This document shows, piece by piece, positions 1 to 7,006 of a stretch of DNA of 13,565 nt; the stretch's first letter is position 1; each line of letters begins with the position of its first letter. The stretch comes from Gemmatimonadota bacterium (GTDB taxonomy: Bacteria > Latescibacterota > UBA2968): contig PAXL01000056.1 in the NCBI GenBank assembly GCA_002714465.1, positions 121,973 through 135,537 of the forward strand, given 5' to 3'. A model generated the notes under the pieces. It was given only the letters and a program-made list of their open reading frames with translations, was not told where the DNA came from and did no database searches. Position numbers and translations under genes: made by a program.

Positions 1-3000
1 CCTCTGCAGCAATCGACTCACGCTCGACCTCGTTGTCCAAGTAGTATCTGGCAAGCTCTTCCAGATTCGATTCGTCATACTGGACGAGGTGTTCCCGATC
101 CGTGAACAGCGTGTCGAGACCGGATTCGGCAGGAAGCCGATCCGTCAGGAGCAGGCTACCCGAGCACAAAACTTCGAAGACGCGTCGGTTGAGATCCTGG
201 TTCAAGCTCTTGTTAAAGACGATCTTGCTCCGGCTGTGAAATAGGCTCATCTCTTCGAGAATCTTGCTGTCCACGTGGACGTCGAATCCGCCGTTGATTA
301 GCCGTTCGAGGAGCGCAACGCGGTGCGGATGCCATTGCCGATGGGTCTGCCCCACGAACCCGATCTCGTAAGACTTGGTCACATCGAACTTGCCGTGGAA
401 CCTAGGATCGCACGCAGCAGGCAGCCATCCGACTTTCTGGTTTTCGGCCGCCTGAAAATAGGGGATGTGATGTTTAGTGAACATCAGGTAGGTATGCGTG
501 AACAGCCGGGTATAGTCCATCCGCCACTGCATCTGTCCGGTATGTGTATCACCTACGAGCGCGACGCTCGGGCATCCGAGCTTGTCGAGACCCATAGGCA
601 GAAAACCAGCGGCATTATCCGCCCAGATGAACAGATCCGGAGTCCATCCCTCTGGAAGTTGACTGAGCACGGTCTGGATGTCGATCTGGCCCGCCTCGAG
701 AGGGATGTCACACGGTTCAACGAGACGTAGCATTAGATCCAGCTTCTCGATCTCACCTGCGTTCTGGGGCTTCAGAGCATGCTGCTTCTCTGCTTCGCGC
801 CACCCGTCCATCTGGCTAGGATCGAGCGCCGGTCCACACGTGATAACATCGTGCGCCGTCCGCAGCGTATCCACATAGGATCGCCCCGCCGAGATAGGGT
901 TCGACACCTGAGCAAACAGGATCTTCAGCCAGTCACCATCCTGGGAAGGCTCAAGACCGCAGGCCTCTCCCACCGATCCCACAACCTTCACCCGATGATG
1001 CCCGTTGGTCCCGGTTGTCGCCGAGACCTCCTCGCTTGCACCCGTGTTTCTCTCGCTCGCCTGGCCTGCCGCACCGTAGCCTTCGGCGAAGGCGGGCTCC
1101 CCCGCCTCCTTGCTCCACCTCTTCGGTTTCGAACAAACCGCAACGTGGATCTCTTTATCAGCCTGCGGATCGTCAGTAAAGTTGAAGTAATCGTAGAAAC
1201 CTCGATTACCCGATGCCCGTTCCTGGCTCACACAGACGACATCCTCGAAATACTCGCAGAGAAGCGACGTGAAGTCCGCTTCGCTCAGCATCCCGACGTG
1301 GAAGGGATTGTCGTTCTCGGATCGACCGTAGATGTCCACGTTTGGTGTGCTCACGATGAACTGGCCGTCTTCTCGGAGCACACGATGCACTTCGCGAACG
1401 AAGTCGTGGTGTTCGGTTATGTGCTCGATAGCTTCGAAACAGATCACCGTGTCGGTACTGTCCGCCTCAATCGGAAGAGCGCGCATGTCGGCGGTCGCAC
1501 GACGAATATTTCTTGAATCGAACGTCAAGCGTCCGTAACGGAGAGGATCGGTTTCGAGATCGAGAGCGACGACACTTCGCGCTGAGCGAGCCAGGATCTT
1601 CGACCCGTAGCCCGTACCAGAAGCAACGTCAACGACATCCTTGTCTCCGCAGAACTGAGAGGCAAAGCCATAGCGTTTCGCGTGATGCAGATACACATCC
1701 GCCCGCACATCTCCGGGCGTGATGCGGTCGTCTCCGACGCGGGACACGACCGACCGAGATACGTCAAGGTTGATGTGCAGCTGTGAAATTTGAGCGTGCT
1801 CCGGCTTGATTGCTTCCTGGACGCAGGTAACGAGGATCTGCTCGACCTGCTGTCGGATGTCTTCGCGCAGACCGCCGAGATACGGCGGAAACTCGGCGTT
1901 CAGCTTGTCGGCGTTCACCTGTGCCTGGAAACCTGCCCAGACAGCCTGTTCACCTGTCTCAAGGTTCACGAGCACAAAGTCGATAAGCAGGGCACCACCA
2001 TACCGATCAATCTTGGCTTTTGCGATCGTAACCTGATCCGACTTCGCAAGAAATCGGTTCACATCCTCAGGCTCATAGGCATACATCTGCGCGGGCTCGA
2101 CCTCGAGCCTGATCGACGCGTTTCCCTCTGGCCCAGCGAGACACTTCTCGAAGGCAGCCATCCAGCTGGCCCCAAAAGCATTCATCGAGAAGTCTTGCAC
2201 GACGGTGAGTCGAGCTGCTTCACCCAAGAGCTGAGCCTTGGCCGCGTCTTCCAGAAGCTCTGACACACGAGCTTGCATCTCTGCTGGCGTGTCACAGACA
2301 TAGCCGTTGACACCATCTTCGATCGGAGACGTGGCGTTCCGCATCGTCACAACGGGCATGGCCGTCGACATCGCCTCGAGCATCCCGAGGTTGTAACCAT
2401 CTTCGAAGGCTTCCACGGTCGCGTTCACATATACACGGTGGGAACGGTAGAAGGATTTCAGGTCCTCCCAGTTCTCGGCCTTACGGGCGTCGGGCAGGCT
2501 CGGATTCTCGCCCACATACTGATGCGGGAGTCCTTCGAGCGCCTCGGACAGCGCTGAGTAGCCGAGCATGAAGTCTCGCTCGACAAATAGGTTTCCGACT
2601 GCAAGGGCAGATGCCGTCTTGCCCGTGTAGCCCCCGTAGTCTGCAACGTCGATCCCGGGGCGAATCACAACGCCTTCGAGCCCCCAGCTGACCAGCTTCA
2701 TCTGAGAGATCGCGGCAAACAGCCGGCTGGGCCGGCTCACGAATTCGGCGACCATCCCGCGAATCTGGTTCATGGCGACGGCGTTGTTCATTCCGTCATT
2801 GTGGAGCGCATTGTGCGTCAGGAAGATTGCAGGGACATCGTAGTCGTTCAGGAACTTGATGTCTTGGAGGGTATGCGCGACGGCGAGGTCGTAGTCACCG
2901 GCCTTCAAACCGTCGATCGCTTCCGCAGGGTCTTTGATCAGGTGAAGATTGTCCCGGAGCGGGCGCTTCTCATAATCCCAGCCGGTTGTACCATCGGCCC

Positions 3001-3100
3001 GGCGCATCCAGTCACATACGTGGATGTCCTGAGCGGTTTGACCAAGCAGGTAGATGTAGGGGTCGTGCCAGTTGAAAGTCAGAATTTTGAGGGATTGCAT
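1..3100 (-). CDS. Glycosyltransferase-methyltransferase-glycosyltransferase fusion, C-terminus beyond the window
   Basis: An uninterrupted minus-strand reading frame of 1033 codons starts at ATG 3100 and leaves the window at base 1. A GGAG ribosome site lies five bases before the ATG. Residues about 1-320 look like a GT-B, GT4-type glycosyltransferase, with RPGID near 146 and a donor-site motif FEDGYNLGMLEAM at 232-244 in which Asp234 replaces the usual first Glu of EX7E. Residues about 321-455 match nothing I recognise. Residues about 460-655 form a class I SAM methyltransferase, with motif I DVASGTGYG at 491-499 and a later CFEAIEH. Residues about 664-718 are a Gly/Ala/Glu-rich linker. From about 725 onward the protein resembles the CgeB/Glyco_trans_1_2 family, with RRVFEVLCSG at 972-981. 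It follows csrA in a flagellar locus, so a role in flagellin or filament glycosylation is likely but inferred. It is probably a cytoplasmic enzyme, as I see no signal peptide. Confidence 0.88.
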   Translation of the reverse strand, partial: MQSLKILTFNWHDPYIYLLGQTAQDIHVCDWMRRADGTTGWDYEKRPLRDNLHLIKDPAEAIDGLKAGDYDLAVAHTLQDIKFLNDYDVPAIFLTHNALHNDGMNNAVAMNQIRGMVAEFVSRPSRLFAAISQMKLVSWGLEGVVIRPGIDVADYGGYTGKTASALAVGNLFVERDFMLGYSALSEALEGLPHQYVGENPSLPDARKAENWEDLKSFYRSHRVYVNATVEAFEDGYNLGMLEAMSTAMPVVTMRNATSPIEDGVNGYVCDTPAEMQARVSELLEDAAKAQLLGEAARLTVVQDFSMNAFGASWMAAFEKCLAGPEGNASIRLEVEPAQMYAYEPEDVNRFLAKSDQVTIAKAKIDRYGGALLIDFVLVNLETGEQAVWAGFQAQVNADKLNAEFPPYLGGLREDIRQQVEQILVTCVQEAIKPEHAQISQLHINLDVSRSVVSRVGDDRITPGDVRADVYLHHAKRYGFASQFCGDKDVVDVASGTGYGSKILARSARSVVALDLETDPLRYGRLTFDSRNIRRATADMRALPIEADSTDTVICFEAIEHITEHHDFVREVHRVLREDGQFIVSTPNVDIYGRSENDNPFHVGMLSEADFTSLLCEYFEDVVCVSQERASGNRGFYDYFNFTDDPQADKEIHVAVCSKPKRWSKEAGEPAFAEGYGAAGQASERNTGASEEVSATTGTNGHHRVKVVGSVGEACGLEPSQDGDWLKILFAQVSNPISAGRSYVDTLRTAHDVITCGPALDPSQMDGWREAEKQHALKPQNAGEIEKLDLMLRLVEPCDIPLEAGQIDIQTVLSQLPEGWTPDLFIWADNAAGFLPMGLDKLGCPSVALVGDTHTGQMQWRMDYTRLFTHTYLMFTKHHIPYFQAAENQKVGWLPAACDPRFHGKFDVTKSYEIGFVGQTHRQWHPHRVALLERLINGGFDVHVDSKILEEMSLFHSRSKIVFNKSLNQDLNRRVFEVLCSGSLLLTDRLPAESGLDTLFTDREHLVQYDESNLEELARYYLDNEVERESIAAE

Positions 3101-3271
3101 GCCTACTCCAGAGAAGGATGTCGCGCGGAAGCAACAAGGCGTAAACGCCAAAAAATAGAGAATTGTGATCTCTGGAAGCCGAACGGCTATCGGGGTGGAT
3201 GCCAATCGGTGCGAGTCTAGCGACTCGAGGTAACAGGATGGCAACGAGGCGTATTAAGCCTCTCCTCCGAC

Positions 3272-3298
3272 CTATCGGCTGATTCCGAAAAACCTGAA
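3272..3298 (-). promoter_or_regulatory. Candidate sigma-28 (FliA) promoter for the glycosyltransferase fusion
   Basis: On the minus strand TTCAGGTT (3298-3291) is followed after exactly 11 bases by GCCGATAG (3279-3272). Against the enteric FliA consensus TAAAGTTT-N11-GCCGATAA this matches 5 of 8 and 7 of 8 positions. Transcription would start near 3265, giving a leader of about 165 bases before the ATG at 3100. A late flagellar promoter fits a gene for filament modification. This is a pattern match only. Confidence 0.55.
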
Positions 3299-3335
3299 AG
3301 GGTTTCCTGCGAACGGTTGAACGGTTCTAGGAGGG

Positions 3336-3356
3336 AACCACAGAGATACAGAGAGG
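3336..3356. repeat. Single copy of an ACCACAGAGA-type motif
   Basis: The plus strand carries CCACAGAGATACAGAGAG within this span. From memory, it resembles the CACAGAGACACAGAG-like intergenic motif scattered through many environmental bacterial genomes. Only one copy is present in this window, so it cannot be shown to be a repeat from this sequence alone. Confidence 0.3.
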
Positions 3357-3452
3357 TTGGACATTGACGGTGAAGACTGCTGCATCGGCGCTGCATCCAA
3401 GGCTTAGCAACAGTCCTAGGCCTACCCCGCCTCGTCCTCTGATTCCTCGCGG

Positions 3453-3686
3453 TTAACCTGTTTTCTTCACCACCTGGGTCAGCTTAGAAAGATCCGCGCG
3501 CATCGTCTCTGCTGCGGCCTTGTTCTCGGCTTCGATCCGTTCGTAAACCTCACCCCGGTGCACGGATACCTCTGTCGGAGCCTCGATACCCAAGCGGATC
3601 TGTTTCCCCTGCATATCGAGTACAGTGACTCGGACGTGATTCCCTATGACGATGCTCTCGCCTAACTTCCGTGTTAATACGAGCAC
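3453..3686 (-). CDS. csrA: CsrA/RsmA post-transcriptional regulator
   Basis: The 77-residue protein is a full CsrA. It begins MLVLTRKLGESIVIG and carries the conserved RLGIEAP and VHR motifs, with Arg44 in the position used for RNA binding by known CsrA dimers. It starts at GTG 3686 behind an AGGGGAG site seven bases upstream. At 77 residues it is longer than the enteric form (61) and close to the Bacillus form (74). Asn55 is present at the position reported to be needed for FliW binding in Bacillus subtilis. CsrA binds GGA-containing mRNA leaders and normally represses flagellin translation until FliW titrates it. It lies 58 bases after fliW and is probably cotranscribed with it. Its targets here would be flagellin mRNA, which is not in the window, and possibly the neighbouring glycosyltransferase leader. 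Confidence 0.97.
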   Translation of the reverse strand: MLVLTRKLGESIVIGNHVRVTVLDMQGKQIRLGIEAPTEVSVHRGEVYERIEAENKAAAETMRADLSKLTQVVKKTG

Positions 3687-3690
3687 TGGA

Positions 3691-3711
3691 GGACTCCCCT
3701 AGAGCCTGTCC
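3691..3711 (-). promoter_or_regulatory. Hairpin presenting the csrA ribosome site
   Basis: In the transcript GGAC (3711-3708) can pair with GTCC (3694-3691), leaving a 13-base loop that contains the AGGGGA part of the csrA ribosome site. CsrA prefers GGA in hairpin loops, so this could mediate autoregulation. The stem is only four pairs, so the call is weak. Confidence 0.3.
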
Positions 3712-3744
3712 CGAGTAGCCTGCAAGACGTACGAGGGACCTTCC

Positions 3745-4209
3745 TTACACCTTCTGTGCTTCCAGGATATTGTGTTTGGTGGTATATCGATCGTCAAGCA
3801 ATGCTAACTGACGAGCCTTACGGTTGGTCGTGTTGATCAGAATCGGTCCGCTCAGATTTGCCGTCACCTGGGTCGGGTCGTCAGAGAGCGTCACAATCGA
3901 GTAAATCAGGGTCTCTTCCGGTTTGGATATCTCCAAACTCTTAAGGTCATCCTTGGAAATCTTGGGATCGTATTCCGGCCAGATGTAGAGCGGATTGATG
4001 ACGACAAAGCCGAGCTCCTCACTCTCGATCGAGAGGAACCACTGGAACGGCTCACTCGCCGGGTCTTCGAACAGCGCGTATTCCCTGAACCGTTCGAACC
4101 CGGGAACGCCGTCCGGGAATGAGACGATCTTTTCCTGTGTCGTCTCCTGCTCACCGAATCGGACGTGTGTAAACCTGATGGCTTCGTCAGCTATTGAGGC
4201 AGATCCCAA
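3745..4209 (-). CDS. fliW: FliW flagellar assembly factor, CsrA antagonist
   Basis: The 154-residue product matches FliW along its length. It has RFGEQE, then IVSFPDGVPGFERFREYALFE (residues about 28-48), FVVINPLYIWPEYDP, and the closing ILINTTNRKARQLAL block that typifies the family. FliW is a cytoplasmic protein that binds either flagellin or CsrA; when flagellin is exported, FliW is freed to restrain CsrA and flagellin translation rises. The only start I can find downstream of the in-frame stop is TTG 4209, giving about 14 residues more than usual before RFGE, and the ribosome site is poor (AAGAG). The true start is therefore uncertain. The gene begins 12 bases after the flgL stop, which suggests translational coupling. 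Confidence 0.95.
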   Translation of the reverse strand: MGSASIADEAIRFTHVRFGEQETTQEKIVSFPDGVPGFERFREYALFEDPASEPFQWFLSIESEELGFVVINPLYIWPEYDPKISKDDLKSLEISKPEETLIYSIVTLSDDPTQVTANLSGPILINTTNRKARQLALLDDRYTTKHNILEAQKV

Positions 4210-4221
4210 GGGCGGGCTCTT

Positions 4222-5421
4222 TTACCTAAAAAAGTCGATCAGTGTGGGCTGGATGATCGTCTGACCAGCCACAAGCGCTGACTGAAACACGTTTTGCTCC
4301 TGCTGCAACTGGAGAACCGTCTTCGACAGATCCGCGTCTTCCGTGTTAGAAAGCGCTTCCGTCAGATTCACCTCGAACCGTTCCAGCAAAGAGCGTTGAA
4401 CTTCGACGCGTTCGGTCCTGGAACCGAGCACGCCACGAACCTCCGAAATCCTGTCCCTGGCGACCTGCATATCCGTGATGGAACTCCGGATGCCGTCGAT
4501 GTTGTTTGCTTCCAGCGAGTTCCGCAGGTTGAGGAGCGCCGAGAACACGTTCTGCGCACCTTCGAACAGGTCTTGACCGGAAACATTCACCTGAATATGA
4601 ATGCCGTCGCCGACTTCACGTAGCATCGGCCCGGTGGTATCGACATTGCCAATCCAGAGTGTCTGCAGCACGTTGTTGTCATCGGCTATCGTGGCCGTGC
4701 CGTCGATGTTCAGGCGGAATGACGGCTGGCCATTCCGAAGTGCTTCATCGATTGTGACCACCACACCTTTCGGCGAGGCAGCATCAATCTTGGCCTTGAT
4801 CGTGTCCAGGGAGTCCGTTGCAAGATCGACAGTGACCGTCTGGTCACCAACCGTAATAGTTCCCGCCGGGGGTGTCACCTGACCCAGCAGCGTCCCAATC
4901 GCCGTCGTCGTATCGTCAAAGCTGATGCTCGACCTTACCGCGTTCCCAATTCCGGTTACAGTTCCGGATGCGTCCCTGATCTCCTGATACGGCTTCTCCA
5001 GCGTCTCCGTTCCCGAGAAGATAAACCGGCCGCGAAACTTCGTCTGAGACATGCTGATCACCAGCTCCAGAAGCTCGTTCACTTCCTTTGCCATGATCTC
5101 CCTATCACCAGAGTTGACCGTATCGGTGGCTCCCGCGACGGCGATGCTCTGAACATCGATGATCGTGCTCACCATGCTGTCAAGCGTCGAGTCGACGAAA
5201 TCCATCTGTCCAAGCGCTCCGTCGATGTTTCGTTGATACTGCTCGTTATTCCGGATATCGGAACGAAGCATGATCGCTCGGGATGCGCCTGCGGGATTGT
5301 CCGACGCCTTGTGGATCGTGACACCCGTCGACAGGTCCTTCTGAAATCGATCGATTCGAGCGAAGGACCGTCTGAGATTTCCGATAAGCTGACTTGTCGC
5401 CACACCATCTGCTACACGCAT
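4222..5421 (-). CDS. flgL: Hook-filament junction protein FlgL (HAP3)
   Basis: The start is placed at ATG 5421, not the earlier GTG at 5457, because AGGGGAGG (5434-5427) sits five bases before this ATG and because MRVADGV fits a FlgL N-terminus. The GTG also overlaps the promoter region. The product is 399 residues with the flagellin-like N-terminal helix (LSTGVTIHKASDNPAGASRAI) and a C-terminal helix (DADLSKTVLQLQQEQNVFQSALVAG). FlgL forms the junction layer next to FlgK on which the filament grows. It is longer than the enteric protein (317) because of a central insertion, part of which (residues about 188-242, TITVGDQTVTVDL to LNIDGT) resembles a Flagellin_IN motif. The protein has no signal peptide, as expected for a substrate of the flagellar export apparatus. 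Confidence 0.96.
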   Translation of the reverse strand: MRVADGVATSQLIGNLRRSFARIDRFQKDLSTGVTIHKASDNPAGASRAIMLRSDIRNNEQYQRNIDGALGQMDFVDSTLDSMVSTIIDVQSIAVAGATDTVNSGDREIMAKEVNELLELVISMSQTKFRGRFIFSGTETLEKPYQEIRDASGTVTGIGNAVRSSISFDDTTTAIGTLLGQVTPPAGTITVGDQTVTVDLATDSLDTIKAKIDAASPKGVVVTIDEALRNGQPSFRLNIDGTATIADDNNVLQTLWIGNVDTTGPMLREVGDGIHIQVNVSGQDLFEGAQNVFSALLNLRNSLEANNIDGIRSSITDMQVARDRISEVRGVLGSRTERVEVQRSLLERFEVNLTEALSNTEDADLSKTVLQLQQEQNVFQSALVAGQTIIQPTLIDFFR

Positions 5422-5445
5422 GGCAACCTCCCCTCGTGCTAACTG

Positions 5446-5474
5446 ATTATAGGACACCCAATTTTCGAATTCAA
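5446..5474 (-). promoter_or_regulatory. Near-consensus sigma-70 promoter upstream of flgL
   Basis: On the minus strand TTGAAT (5474-5469) and a perfect TATAAT (5451-5446) are separated by 17 bases. The predicted start lies about 18-20 bases before the flgL ribosome site. It falls in the 118-base gap between the flgK stop and the flgL ATG, so it could drive flgL-fliW-csrA independently of the upstream operon. Confidence 0.6.
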
Positions 5475-5539
5475 CAGCCAGAAGGCCTAAAGAGTTGTAA
5501 TAGCTATCTTTACGACCAACGGTTTATTGCATCACGTTC

Positions 5540-6985
5540 TTACATATTAATCACGGCTTCCATCATTGAATCAGCAACCGTCACCATTCGTGCTGCAGCT
5601 TGATAAGCTCTTTGAAAAGTAATCAGTTGTGTCGCTTCTTCGTTGATAGACACACCCCGCAAGCTCTCGCGGCGATTGTCGATCTGATGGAGAACCAAGC
5701 GCTGCCCCTCGGCCGCCGTGAAAACGCTCTTGGCATCCGCACCGATTTCACCAATCAAGCCCGCGTAGAATTCCTCGACCGTCTGTGTGCCACCGCCGAA
5801 AAGACGCTCTAGCCGGATGTCGGAGAGTGCAAGGGCGTTGCTACCATCCCCTGTACCGGCCGAGATACTGGAATTGGAACCACTGCGACCCGCTGTCGCG
5901 ATCTTGTCGAGGTTGTTGAGGATCGCGTCCGAAAGCCTGATTGTGCGAGCCGATACACTCGCAGCGTCGAAAAACAGATTGCTCGACGAACCGTCGATCC
6001 CAAAACCAGCTCCGTGCTGAATGTTGAAACGCTTGACGAATACACTAGCTACCTCATCGAGCGTTTGTTTGTAGCTGCTCAGCCGGTCGTCCCTCACCTC
6101 AAGGATGCCCGCCAGACGTCCCTGTTTCACCATCACACGCTCACCGGTCGAACGGATCACCGGAACCGAGATCACGGCACCGTCATCCGTAAGCTGCGTA
6201 ATTCCGAGTTCTTCGTGCACACCCCTCTGGACTAATAGGATGCCCTCTCCGATCGCTCCCGAGACGGTCATTGTCCCATCCGACTCTTCTCGAGCTGTCA
6301 AATCGATCAGCTTCGACAACTCATCGATCAACCGGTCGCGCTCGTCATCAAGATTACCAGCGACCTGCGTGGAGTCGGCCTTGTTGGACAGAATCTGCAC
6401 ATTGAGCCTGGAAATCTGCGCTGTAAGGTCATTCACGGCATCGACAGCATTACTGAATTCTGCGTCGAGGTCGTCCCGCAGCCGGCCGAGATGTTCGTCC
6501 ATGCGGACGAACTGCTCGGTCAGAAGCACCCCTTCTTCCTTGACCGCTGCCCTAGTGGCAAGGCTTTCCGGGTTGTTGGCGAGATCCTGAAAGGCGTTAA
6601 AGAAGCGGCTGAACGCACCGGTCAAAGCGGCGCCGGAAGTCTGGTTGAAGATCGCACCTGTTTCAGCCGATCCACCCCCAGCAACTTCTGTGAAGATAGC
6701 CTCAATCGTGGACATCGTGTTTTCCAAGAATTCGAGCCTGCCTACCTGGCCCGCTTCAAATCTATGCTGCCGATCAAGCACGAAATCACGGGAACGAGTC
6801 AGCGAACCGACGTCAACACCGTTTCCGAAACCATCCACGGTCATCCCGGGTGTCAGATTTGCCCGTTGCCTTGAGTAACCCGGGGTGTTGACGTTCGCAA
6901 TATTGTTACCGGTCACATTCAGGCCCATCTGCTGGGCGCGCAAAGCGCTATCCCCGATATTTAAAACATTTGTCAGTGAGGACAC
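5540..6985 (-). CDS. flgK: Hook-filament junction protein FlgK (HAP1)
   Basis: The 481-residue product has the FlgK N-terminus SALRAQQMGLNVTGNNIANVNTPGYSRQR (flagellar basal-body rod motif, residues about 13-41). Its C-terminus, GVSINEEATQLITFQRAYQAAARMVTVAD, is the matching rod/hook motif. The middle contains the FlgK helical domain, with FSRFFNAFQDLANNPESLATRAAV around 125-150 and LDDERDRLIDELSKLIDL around 214-231. It starts at GTG 6985 behind AAGGAG (five-base spacing). FlgK sits between the hook and FlgL and is exported with help from FlgN, which is encoded two genes upstream. It is somewhat shorter than the enteric protein (547). It begins 21 bases after the sulfotransferase stop, so the two genes are almost certainly on one transcript. 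Confidence 0.97.
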   Translation of the reverse strand: MSSLTNVLNIGDSALRAQQMGLNVTGNNIANVNTPGYSRQRANLTPGMTVDGFGNGVDVGSLTRSRDFVLDRQHRFEAGQVGRLEFLENTMSTIEAIFTEVAGGGSAETGAIFNQTSGAALTGAFSRFFNAFQDLANNPESLATRAAVKEEGVLLTEQFVRMDEHLGRLRDDLDAEFSNAVDAVNDLTAQISRLNVQILSNKADSTQVAGNLDDERDRLIDELSKLIDLTAREESDGTMTVSGAIGEGILLVQRGVHEELGITQLTDDGAVISVPVIRSTGERVMVKQGRLAGILEVRDDRLSSYKQTLDEVASVFVKRFNIQHGAGFGIDGSSSNLFFDAASVSARTIRLSDAILNNLDKIATAGRSGSNSSISAGTGDGSNALALSDIRLERLFGGGTQTVEEFYAGLIGEIGADAKSVFTAAEGQRLVLHQIDNRRESLRGVSINEEATQLITFQRAYQAAARMVTVADSMMEAVINM

Positions 6986-7006
6986 TGTAACTCCTTCATA
7001 GTCGGC

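Larger units (their letters stand above)
3101..3452 (-). other. 352-base spacer between csrA and the glycosyltransferase fusion; structured leader
   Basis: I see no credible gene here. Besides the sigma-28-like site it holds three short perfect hairpins on the transcribed side of that promoter: GAGGC/GCCTC around a 7-base loop (3246-3262), CGAGTC/GACTCG around a 4-base loop (3212-3227), and GGCG/CGCC in the segment GGCGTAAACGCC (3138-3149). None is followed by a T-run in the direction of transcription, so they are not simple terminators. GGA triplets near the predicted transcript start and in the ribosome site could be CsrA contacts, which is inference. Confidence 0.5.

Noticed and set aside
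951..1136. Gly/Arg-rich 61-codon minus-strand frame
   Set aside because: It is an alternate frame of the linker in the fusion protein, with no independent support.
323..2557. Several plus-strand open frames of 94-245 codons
   Set aside because: They lie antisense to the continuous 1033-codon glycosyltransferase fusion and show no family motifs or convincing ribosome sites.
3131..3150. Sigma-54-like TGGC...TTGC in the glycosyltransferase leader
   Set aside because: The spacing between GG and GC is wrong by several bases, and sigma-54 promoters tolerate almost no change in spacing.
3131..3260. Near-repeat of GCAACRAGGCGT at 3131 and 3241
   Set aside because: The two 12-base stretches are similar but part of short hairpins; two copies are too few to call a repeat family.
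3289..3306. Possible terminator after csrA (GAAACC/GGTTTT stem)
   Set aside because: The stem is short and AT-rich, its T-run is part of the stem, and it overlaps the sigma-28-like -35 element.
3311..3326. Tandem 8-base repeat GAACGGTT x2
   Set aside because: Only two copies are present, with no gene or promoter assignment; it is most likely chance or slippage.
5422..5457. GTG start adding 12 residues to FlgL
   Set aside because: The strong ribosome site and the family N-terminus both point to ATG 5421, and the extension overlaps the -10 box.
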